From NCBI GenBank assembly GCA_950097015.1, contig CATNEN010000003.1, positions 12,491,501 to 12,555,500 on the forward strand: 64,000 nucleotides of DNA, in the 5' to 3' direction. This stretch comes from Macrostomum hystrix (lineage: Eukaryota; Platyhelminthes; Macrostomidae). Positions 46,331-55,559 of the stretch are shown here, one piece after another (position 1 is the stretch's first letter; each line of letters starts with the position of its first letter). Made by a program: the position numbers and the translations under genes. The notes beneath the pieces are model-generated. The model ran no database searches and was not told where the DNA came from. It saw only the letters and a list, made by a program, of their open reading frames with translations.

Positions 46331-46334
46331 TGTT

Positions 46335-47075
46335 TTGTCACTCTCTCCATATTAGAAATGATTATATCTATCCCAAGAAAAAAATACTAAAATTTAAAAA
46401 AAAATAAAAAAAAAATAGACAATCTTGTTTTTTTTTAAACTTGATTTTTTAACGCATATAAAACAGAAATAAACCATACAGTATTGCATATGTACAAATA
46501 AAATGTTTACAAAGTTTTAGGATTAAAAAAATCTAAAGTTTCTTTTTTTTAACAAATTTAGTCATCAAAGAAAAGTAACAAAATACATACAGACTCGATG
46601 AGAACAGAAGCATATCTATAGAAAAAAAGAATGTTAAAATAAACAAAAATTTTCATATATTTTTACACATTTTCTGTTTTGCATTTTTAAGCGATAAAAC
46701 TAAATTAACGAATAGCCTACCAATAAAGAAGACTGGAGTAAGAAATTTTTAATTGAATAAATTTGCGATAAAAAAGAATAACTAAATCACAATAAAAAGA
46801 CTCTATTCCAATAAATAGGAGGTATTTTAACATTTAAAGATAACATACCTACAAATATTACATTTGTTTACATTTCAAAGCATCAAAATCCAATTCAATT
46901 ATTCAATGAATCAATTTTATTTTGCTAAGCGTGTTTTTCGCTTAAATTTATTCCGTTTAGGAATTTTAGATTGTCGCTACTATTTGCTACATTGACTGTA
47001 AAAATAATTCTTTGTTAAGATTTGAGAATTTATTTTGCGATTTTTTCGTTCGGTTTTTTAATGAAAAAATCGTAT
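46335..47075. other. Very AT-rich spacer
   Basis: A-runs and T-runs with no gene seen. The BCL-2 gene's 3' flank begins at its right edge. Confidence 0.5.
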
Positions 47076-47077
47076 AG

Positions 47078-47083
47078 TTTATT
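47078..47083 (-). terminator. Candidate poly(A) signal of the BCL-2 gene
   Basis: AATAAA on the minus strand about 50 bases after the stop codon at 47134. Confidence 0.55.
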
Positions 47084-47133
47084 TCTTACTTTAAAAGACA
47101 CATGGATCAGCAGTTTGTTAAACTGTTAGCAGT

Positions 47134-48612
47134 CTAAGCCCTCAAAAACGATGTTAAGCTCACAATAGCTAGGCCAGCGCCGGCATATGTAATCAGTCTG
47201 GATAGGACTCCGCTATCGTTGCCATGGTTGTCAGGGGCAACGACTGGGGCGGCGGCGGCGGCCGCACCGGTGCCGACTAGATTGAATTCGCCGTCTTTGT
47301 AGAAGCGAATAAGGCCCATCTGGGTGGGAGAATTAGGAGGTTTAGAATACCAGATCCATACACCTGTGATGAACGACACGAGAATTAGCAAACTGTGGAA
47401 AGAGAAGGAATGAAAGAGGGTAGAAGGCTGGGGGCAGAGATGGGTAGAAGGCTGGGGGCAGAGATGGGTAGAAGGCTGGGGGCAGAGATGGGTAGAAGGC
47501 TGGGGGCAGAGATGGGTAGAAGGCTGGGGGCAGAGATGGGTAGAAGGCTGGGGGCAGAGATGGGTAGAAGGCTGGGGGCAGAGATGGGTAGAAGGCTGGG
47601 GGCAGAGATGGGTAGAAGGCTGGGGGCAGAGATGGGTAGAAGGCTGGGGGCAGAGATGGGTAGAAGGCTGGGGGCAGAGATGGGTAGAAGGCTGGGGGCA
47701 GAGATGGGTAGAAGGCTGGGGGCAGAGAGGGGTAGAAGGCTGGGGGCAGAGATGGGTAGAAGGCTAGGAGAGAGAGAGAGGGGTAGAAGGCTGGGGGCAG
47801 AGATAAGTAGAAGGCTGGGGGCAGAGAGGGGTAGAAGGCTGGGGGCAGAGGGGTAGAAGGCTGGGGGGCAGAGGGTAGAAGGCTGGGGGCAGAGGTGTAG
47901 TAGGCTGGGGGCAAGAAGGGTTAAATTCTTGAAGGAGTGAAAGGTAGACGGCTGGCGAGAGACACTGGGGGAAGGTTAGAAGAAAGGTAAGAGTAAGGGG
48001 TACAAGGCTGGGAGAGACTGGGTAGAAGGCCGGGGACTGGCGAGAGAGAGGGGCTGGAAGGTTGGGGGAGAGAAATGGGGGTAGAAGGCTAGGCGGAGTG
48101 AAAGTTAGAAGGCTGGGAAGCTAGAAGGGTAAAGACAGGGGAGAGAGACTGGAGTAGAGGTAGAAGACAAGAGGAGAAAGGGGTAGTAGGCTTTTAAGAG
48201 ACAGAGGAAACGAGTGAAAGGCATGACCGAATAGTCGGAGCAAACACGACTCACCCAGTCGCCATTTCGCTTAATCCAGGCCAGGACATTGTGCCCAACA
48301 ACATAATCGGCTGACCAGCGGCACACATCGTCTGGTGTGACACTGGCAACACCCTGGCACTGGCACTGCCGAAGAAACATAGACGCAAACACAAAGATGG
48401 TCACAATGCGACCCCAATTGCAGTCGTCGATGAAGACATTGTCTAGCACCTGTTGAAAGCTTTCATTTGGGTTAGAGGCGTCGATAATCCAGTTGGATCG
48501 CAGATTCTCCAATTGGGATTTGTATCGCCGCTCGTAGTCGTTAGTTAGGCCAAGCACAGCCGATGACAATTCTTCAATTAGTGGGCCATAGCGTTTTCCA
48601 TTGATTTGCCTT

Positions 48613-48644
<32 letters not shown>

Positions 48645-48758
48645 AGTGAGTTTCCTATCAGCTAAGTAGACTTTCACTAGGTCTGCCATAATGTTGTAAT
48701 CGTTATTAGTATTATTGTTGCTGACTCCATTATTACCGTTTGAGGATGTTAAAGCCAT
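47134..48758 (-). CDS. BCL-2 family apoptosis regulator, probably anti-apoptotic type
   Basis: Minus strand, exons 48758-48255 and 47319-47134, phase 0, 229 residues. The BH1 region LDNVFIDDCNWGRIVTIFVF (about 105-124) has the NWGR box (114-117). BH2 spans the splice as AWIKRNGDW/MGLIRFYKDG, matching W-x-x-x-x-G-W-x-x-F in BCL-2 and MCL-1. A BH3-like stretch is LTNDYERRYKSQLENL (about 71-86). A hydrophobic C-terminal anchor is LITYAGAGLAIVSLTSFL (210 on). A BH4-like LVKVYLADRKL lies near 27-37. A 9-Gln run and an Ala run are low-complexity inserts. Such proteins sit on the mitochondrial outer membrane and hold BAX/BAK in check. NWGR and BH2 do not alone separate pro- from anti-apoptotic members; I lean to MCL-1/BCL-2-like. 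Confidence 0.85.
47405..47905 (-). repeat. 24-bp minisatellite in the BCL-2 gene intron
   Basis: About 20 copies of a 24-bp unit with GGGTAGAAGGCTGGGGGCAG (plus strand); decayed copies reach about 48200. On the gene's own strand each unit reads TTCTACCCATCTCTGCCCCCAG-like: a pyrimidine tract ending in CAG, i.e. a 3' splice-site look-alike. Confidence 0.95.
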
Positions 48759-48784
48759 AGACAGTGGTCTGCTAGTTGGACTGC

Positions 48785-49285
48785 AAACGGTAAATACAGG
48801 GAGACATTGGGGTATTATTTTAGAGTGTGCCTGTGTTCAAACAGAATTACATTACGTGATTAGGATTCTATTCTAGTTATTTGACTCACAGTTAAGATAA
48901 AAAATTATTAGCCAGATAACTAAGGTAGATTCAACTCACCCAGATTGGAAAAATGCAGAAGACAAAACAGTCATTTTTGGCGAGAAAGCACAGGTAAGAA
49001 GAGAATAAGATAGCAACAAAAAATCAACGAATAAGCAGAGATTTTTTAAAGAAACTTTGAGTTGCTTTAAAGCAGCCAAATTGGGGTGGGTAGACTTTAC
49101 TGCCAACCAATAGTAATTCACCTGTCTCTATCTTGCCTAACCTAGCCAGAGAAAAGTTTACTAGACATAAAAATGTAGAAAACCAGAATTTATACAAATA
49201 ACTCTACTACCAGTAGTTGATTTTGTTAGCTAAAATTTATACAAACTGTAGCTGAAAAAATACGAAATGAAAAATCTAAAGCAAT
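48785..49285. other. BCL-2 gene 5' flank and spacer
   Basis: Acceptor-like AGs (GTTTGCAG and CTAGCAG) lie 22 and 10 bases before the ATG at 48758. Otherwise it is AT-rich DNA with no gene seen. Confidence 0.45.
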
Positions 49286-49286
49286 C

Positions 49287-49700
49287 ATGGAAAATGGCTA
49301 CTTTGACCCTGCTACTTTCGGCGCCCGCACCTGCAGCCTCGGCGCCCCAGCTGACACCAGCGCCCGCTCCTTGGCATCATCGCTGCCTCGCCGCAAAGCA
49401 CCAGACAATGTTTGGGGCCTAGCTCAGCTGCTGGGGGACCAGACAGCACCAGTGCAGTTGCAGTCAACTGCTCGAACTCCATCTAGTTGAGCTGGGGTGG
49501 GTGCACCCAGCTAGCGGACTTGTCAAGCCAAAGGAGGGTTTGCAATGTGACGCCACCCACTTTTTTGCACCTCCCAATGCCATGTTCTCCGTGTGTTCTG
49601 AGGGAGGAGGCACTGGCTGCACATTCTGTACTGTTGGCTGCAACACTAACAATCCGTCCCTGGACTTTGCCTCTCGACTTACGGACTATCAAATATAATA
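49287..49700 (+). other. GC-rich island of unknown nature
   Basis: About 410 bases, much richer in G+C than both flanks. It has a 67-codon frame (MENGYFDPATFG...) and, in another frame, a Cys-rich stretch (CDATHFFAPPNAMFSVC, GCTFCTVGC) ending at TAA beside AATAAATT at about 49697. I recognise no family. Because the frames do not connect, it may be a broken gene or transposon remnant. A single-exon gene or retrocopy is possible. Confidence 0.4.
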
Positions 49701-49764
49701 AATTTACACCCAAAAATCTCATATTTATTCACTTCTCTACTCGCTATATTCGTTTAAAATAAAC

Positions 49765-49796
49765 CTGAAGATGCACACTGCTGTGCGAAACGCGTC
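49765..49796 (+). other. Hammerhead-ribozyme-like motif
   Basis: CTGAAGA at 49765-49771, then a hairpin of GCACA (49773-49777), loop CTGC and TGTGC (49782-49786), then GAAAC (49787-49791) and GCGTC. This is the order C-U-G-A-N-G-A, stem II, G-A-A-A of the hammerhead core. One unpaired T lies before stem II, and stems I and III are not clear. Similar motifs occur in repeat regions of Penelope-like and other retroelements. Confidence 0.35.
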
Positions 49797-49804
49797 GTTA
49801 GATG

Positions 49805-51035
49805 TTGATTCTCGCCTTTCTATTTATCTTACTTGTCAAGCAAGCAACTTTACCTCAATTATCATTAATTCCAGCTCTGAGTTTACAACAGACTTGACTA
49901 ATGCTAATACCCTTTGAGCTGTATTAATTATTAGAAGTATGATAAAATACTTAATATTAACTAAAATAATATAATATGAAAAATACTTGACTAATTTGTG
50001 TGTCACATAAGTAATTTAGTAGCAGGGACATGCATCAAGCAGTTGTAGCACTGTCTAGTGAAATAATTGATTCCAGCCTTTAGCCTAGACCAGAATTCAA
50101 TTTATTTATCAAGAAAAGTTTTTAATAAAATGTATCAATTTTAGAATATAATATTACACATCAGCAATAAAAAGAAGCTTCGTTCCTGAACTTTTTACTG
50201 AAGAAGAAACTTATCCTGGTTAAAAACTAAAACTCTAAAATAAGGAAAACAAAACAAAAATAAATATTTTATATACAGCAGCTTTGACTACTTTTAGTAA
50301 GCAAATAAACCTTCTTTCAGCTCTCAGTTAAGAAAATAATTTTTTTGCAACTCGCTTTTATTTTCCATTGTATTGTTTCATTATTATTGTTCCTGTGTGA
50401 ATGCTTTCTATTGTTCTTTCAATAGTTCCATATATTGACTTGTTGTTATGCCAGAACAATGTTTTGGTTTTCAATCTTTGTACATTTGCAAATTCATTAA
50501 AAAAAGATAAAATTAAACTGTTCAATTAAAAATAATTAATCTGAAAAGTACTTTAAAGGTATAGCAAAGCATGACCTGAGATGGGGTTGACTATGGTGAA
50601 ATTTAAGTTGTCTTAAAGAGGTGGGTGATAACAATTATATTCTATATTTGTCATTGAGATTTATTAATACATGAAACATGGTAATATTACTTCCATAAAT
50701 TATTAATGATGTCAAACAGCATTACATTAGATTGGAAATACATGTTTGCTTGCAAGTTACACATAGGCCCTAATAAACCCAAATCAGCAATGCTAATACC
50801 TATTATATACTCTAAATATACTAATTTTCACGTGTTGTTTGTCTGTGTGTGTCTGTGTGTCAGTTCGACATCTCCTCCTAGAATACTGGCAACTCAGCGT
50901 TGAAACTTATATGGGAAAATGGGAAATTTTCCGAGGAAGGCTATAGGCTATTTTAATTCTGAAATTTCAAATTCTATGATCCTCAAAAAAGCAGAAAGGC
51001 TATTAAGTAGTATATAGTAGGCAAATGTCCTTCCC
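49805..51035. other. AT-rich spacer, no gene seen
   Basis: Mostly A/T-rich DNA with a short TGTGTG/TCTGTG run at about 50841-50860. No frame with domain likeness was found. Confidence 0.5.
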
Positions 51036-51109
51036 GCTTAGACGAAATTGGCTTTGGTTAAATGAGTTGCGTCAACATTTTGTGCCTATCTGTTCAGTGT
51101 ATTTTCTCT

Positions 51110-51960
51110 CCAGTGGAGGGTTGGTAGTCGGTTTGAAAATGGGGCGGAGAGGAGGCCGTACGCACATTCTAACTGTCCCTGTGTATTGGCGGAGAGAGGG
51201 TGCTGCGAGTTATTTCTATTGAGGGGTCTGATTTGTTCAATATTGAAGTGCATACAATGGGCAGGGCAGAGTTGGCTGAGTTAAAATTCAATTTATAAAA
51301 TTAGTGGGCCTCTCAGTGTAGGCGGAGAAGAATGTGCTTACTAAACTGGCTGCCTTTTGCAGAAATTTCAACTGAGAATTATTATTTTGCTTTTTTAAGA
51401 TTTGTGGATAAAATTTGTACTGCTGGAGAGAACTTCAAGTTCTAAATCCAGAGATATAAATTTCATTGCTGAATTCCGAAAATTGGGGATGCCAAGGGCA
51501 AATAAAGTTTTTATACTTTTGCAATGCTTTCAGCTGAGTGTACAGTGTCTTGGCGAGATGGCTAAGGAGAGAGAGGACCGCACATCAGTTTATTGCACAT
51601 TCTGACTGAGGTAGTTTTGGGCGGAGGAGGTGGGCTGGCGGTCGACTGAGAGGGAGTCTGATTTATTTAATAAAAAATGGGCGCACACTGACTGGGGCAG
51701 TGAGGAGGCGGGCTGCTCAAACATTTTAGTATTTTTAATTATCGAAAATCGCACCTCTGCCTTGGCGGAGAGAGGAATGTGCTTACAAACAGAGCTGGTC
51801 CGGGGCTACCTTACTGCCCTCAAATGGACTACTCTGAGTTCACCTGATTCAAAGTTCACGGAGTTCTCTTTGCATAGTTAGAATTTGACGGATGGAATTC
51901 AGGCGATGGGAGTTCTTTCCCCTCAACCTCCTCCGGAGGAGGAGTTTAGCTCGTATATAC
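51110..51960 (+). repeat. Dispersed repeat element with internal duplication
   Basis: Two related halves of about 430 bp. GGCGGAGAGAGG, GAATGTGCTTAC, GCACATTCTAACTG or GCACATTCTGACTG, and TCTGATTTGTTCAATA or TCTGATTTATTTAATA each occur in both halves. The right end (51900-51955) is shared with 18985-19045 and holds the palindrome CCTCCGGAGG. No protein frame was found. It is probably a non-autonomous mobile element. Confidence 0.6.
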
Positions 51961-51964
51961 CCAA

Positions 51965-52595
51965 ATTTTGGCTTTGCAAATGTATTATATTATATATACA
52001 CAAAAAAGTATTTTTCTGCATAGATAAGTGAATTTTTAACTAAAATCTATGCCGTAAATTTCCTAAGTAGTGAAAAATGCACTATGGTAACAATGGTCCT
52101 TGTACATTTAGAACTTCAGCGAAGTTCAGGGGAAAATGAAAAAAATGGTTGATAAAAGAGACTTTTAAACCTTAGTCCTAAAATACTTTTTTATTAATTT
52201 TCCAATTGCCTCAAATCATAATTTAACAACAAAATATTTAACAACAGATATGGTTGTTGAGTGTAATATCTGTTGTAGGTTAACTATAAAAAGATTTATT
52301 ATTACCAAAAATGTTTTGTTGTTTGTACATATATGCTCCATGATTTAAAAAATTAAATCAAAAGTTATGCTTTTACCCAAATTTTATGAAAAATGGTACT
52401 AGATAAAACATGCTTCTTGCCTTGGGTATAGTCTCTTTATGTCCAAGAAAAAAATATTTAAAAGTTACTTTATAAATAGGCCTAATGTTTTGTAAATTAC
52501 AAAAAAACTATGAAAAAAAGAATAATCTTAGTATTCATTATAGAATAAAAGTTGGCTATCCTGCATTTTCGTTCATTAAATTATTTTTTTATTTT
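51965..52595. other. AT-rich spacer, no gene seen
   Basis: A/T-rich flank leading to a T-run and CAG (about 52601) before the transposase relic. Nothing else is supported. Confidence 0.5.
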
Positions 52596-52618
52596 TTTCA
52601 GCCACACTGCACATCCAC

Positions 52619-53130
52619 ATGGCGGGTCGTCCAGCTGCTCCCACTACTATCATCCCACCAGCTGAGATAAGACCTACTGCGGAACTATGCGACCTGCCAC
52701 TCATAAGGATGCGGGACTTGGCTCTTTTGACCACTGACACACTGTCTCTGATGTGCTGGCTGGCCAAATACCGGCTGCTGTCAAACGAGCGTCGGTGCCA
52801 TTGCCCTGCTGCACCTCAAATGCGCCTTCAGCGTCGTCAGGGTGACCGGTGTGTGGATGGCTGGGCTTGGGCTTGCAAGTAGTGTCACGGCCAGGAGTCC
52901 ATAAGGAAGGGCTCCTTTTTCGAGAGAAGCCACCTAGCGCTTAACCAACTGGTGGACTTTGTGTTCTGGTGGGCACTGAAGACACCACTGAAGGACATCA
53001 TGCTGCAGTGTGACATCCAGCAGCCGCATACCAGTGTCGACTGGGCCAACTTCTGCCGCGATGTGTGTAGAGGCGCCGGCTCTACCCAAATGAGCATCAT
53101 TTCGGCAACTTTCTGTACTGGGTGACCCAT
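52619..53130 (+). pseudogene. Merlin/ISXO2-type transposase relic, N-terminal part
   Basis: The frame from 52619 reads LICHSL-type helical sequence then QGDRCVDGWAWACK, a TAG at 52880-52882, then CHGQESIRKGSFFERSHLAL, VDFVFWWALKTPLKDIM and TSVDWANFCRDVC. This is the N-terminal zinc-binding region and linker of Merlin (IS1595/ISXO2-like) transposases, where the family has W-x-C-x-x-C...S-x-R-x-G-S-F-F. The stop sits inside the Cys pair. The catalytic DDE half that should follow (GGxGKxVEIDES) is not visible, and the frame ends at about 53125. It is a dead fragment of a cut-and-paste element. Confidence 0.75.
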
Positions 53131-53174
53131 TACTAGGCCTACCCACTGTAATCCAGAGACTAACATTTAAACTG

Positions 53175-54240
53175 ACTTGACTATAACAAACTTTCTTAAA
53201 CTTTTCGGGTGTTCTGTATGTCCCATAATATTTTTTATTGCCTGTGTTGAACTTGTGAGATCATGTAAAATTAATTCCGCGAGAAAAAAAAATTTAATGA
53301 ACGAAAATTCAGGATAGCCTAAAAGTTATATTGATAATTTGAACCAGAAAACTTGGTGAAATGTGCAGTCCTCTTGAGTTTGGGATTATTAGGCATACTA
53401 ATACTCAAATGACTGATAGGTCCCACTTCAAAAGTGATATATGCTAACGAAAGTTATGGTCTAAAGGAGCAAGTCGAAAGTAAAAAAATAATAAATAATA
53501 AATAACATCTCATTTAGGACAGAATTAAAAAATGTTAATTGCATGGTGTAAGAGTAGATAGGTGTGCAGTCGTTTTGTCAAACACCAGGTAGTCTGCTTA
53601 AATACTGCGGCTGAGCCTCGAACGTTCATCATGTGGCTTACGGGAATGTTAGGCTAATAAACAATGTATGGTTATTGGTTCGTTCGTCAAAATATACTGC
53701 TTAAATCTATTTTTCAAAGCAGCGCGCTTTCCATGAAGGTGATTATGATGACGTAAAAAGCGATGTGAAAAATATGAAAAAAGTAAACTCTATTTCTGAT
53801 TCAGCGTTGAAAAAATGGAAGAATAAAAAATTCAAATTTGTAAAACATTAGTAAAAAACACAAAAGTTTTGTTACTTCACAAATTTAAAAGTCATACGAA
53901 GCAAATTTCATGTCATCACATGCAATACAAGCCAATAATTTCCACAAAGCTTTAAAGAACATACTTATTTAGGTGATTTGAGTAGCATTGTGACTTTCCG
54001 TTGTTAATTTTTTTGGTTATATATTGTGCGCTCATTGGCAAAATTCAAGTATAATTAATTTTTTGGTCTTTCCTGGCATGGTACGGATGGCTTTGTTGCG
54101 TGTGCCGGAGTACACTGCACATTGCGCCCTTAACGTTTAAATCCCTTAAGCTGACAGCATACTGCCCTTGAATTTTGCATTTCCACGCGTTTAAGCACTG
54201 TCGTTTTCATTTATTTTTCTTCTTAATTACACCTTAACAG
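53175..54240. other. AT-rich spacer, no gene seen
   Basis: Unique A/T-rich sequence; no frame of note and no repeat array. Confidence 0.5.
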
Positions 54241-54241
54241 A

Positions 54242-54352
54242 TGTTGCGCCAACTTATCAATAATTCGGTTGATTTATGTAGCTGTGTCAATTGTGCTTGC
54301 TGAGAATTATTGATCGTGAGTTTATTAATACGGCGCAAAAGTTGGCGCAACA
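54242..54352. repeat. Foldback element (inverted repeat, MITE-like)
   Basis: TGTTGCGCCAACTT at 54242-54255 is the exact reverse complement of AAGTTGGCGCAACA at 54339-54352. Inside, ATCAATAATTC and GAATTATTGAT form a second inverted pair. The whole 111 bases can fold into a hairpin, and there is no coding potential. The bases just outside show no clear target duplication. Confidence 0.65.
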
Positions 54353-54354
54353 GC

Positions 54355-55520
54355 CCTTGCCTTTAATTTTGAAAAACAAAAAATACGAACAAGTGGCACA
54401 AATGATTGAGCTGATATGCGGCTGTCGAAATGGGAGAAATGTGGTGTTTATTGTTAATTAAATTTGCGGTGTATATTGCGTACAAGCAAATTGTTCTTGA
54501 AAATGTTTTCATAGCTTGTAGGCTTAGAAATACTTTTAGCTCATATTGTTTTTTTAAACTAAATTGTAATAAAAAGTTCTTAAAAGAATATAACTTACGA
54601 ATACATTGTTTCTTGGTTCTAGTACAATTTAGAATGTTTTTCTTTTTTTGGTAATGCGCGGTAATTGCAATGCATATTACCAATGATCACAGATAGTATC
54701 CAATAGTATCTTGGCGCTTTAATATATTCTAGCTTTATGTGTATCCCCGTGCCCATAAATGAAAAACATATATTTGATAACTAATTACCACACTAAAGTA
54801 GACGATATGCATCTCCTGTCCTGTCCTATTTCACCGTGTAAAGGCATTACTAATCGCAGCAAGAGTTTTATGCACCTAACAATAACTAAATTAACGTTAC
54901 TTGTTTTTCTTAACGAAAACTAAATTTTGCGACTCTGCTTTGTATTGCAAATTTAAATCACTGCTGCACTACATAACATGTGAATGAAAGTGATAAATCT
55001 TTTTTTATCTGATTGGTCTTGTGTCTGGATCTCATTATATCTGAAGTGTAGTATTTGTGCTTGTTGATTGCATTACGCAAATTTAGGCAATACTTTTTTT
55101 TTAGCTAATTGTATTGCCTGTGTTTGAATGTATTTTTACGAAATATATATTTTCTGATCTCTTTAACTCTTGCTTGTGCGTTTATTTTATAAGAGACTAT
55201 GCATTATGGTCCAATGGTGTAGAAAAAATTGACAAATTTTAAATCACATTAAAATTGTTATATAAAATAATAAAAATAATTAAACATTGCTGAGTGGTTT
55301 AACTAAAAAGTTAATTGTGCCAATGTTCACTGTGCTAAAGTGTCAAGCAAATGTTTAAATTTATGTATATATAGTCATATACACTTGAACTCTTACTCTT
55401 GAGACAGGCATTACAGTATTAATGCTCATAGGCCTATGTATATAATAAAGAAATAAATGTAACTAATGTTTACTGTATTTTTTAAAGTTATTATAATGAA
55501 TTATTTTTTGTTTTTCTTTC
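54355..55520. other. KIF3B 5' flank
   Basis: AT-rich sequence ending in a strong acceptor, TTTTTCTTTCAG at 55511-55522, which begins the exon holding the KIF3B start. The 5' UTR exon or trans-splice donor is not visible. Overlapping 74- and 106-codon frames near 54.4 kb are not supported. Confidence 0.45.
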
Positions 55521-55559
55521 AGCTTTCTTCTACTTCAATTATTGAGGCCTCATAAGAAA

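Noticed and set aside
47319-47391. An extra BCL-2 exon starting after CTTTCCACAG at about 47391
   Set aside because: Reading through from there gives a stop or the wrong phase. Joining exon 1 to the ATGGGCC after CCCACCCAG (47319) restores the BH2 pattern exactly.
47342-47914. Proline-rich 190-codon frame (FYPSLPPA) and its plus-strand partner
   Set aside because: Both are translations of the 24-bp intron array; the real coding exons lie on either side.
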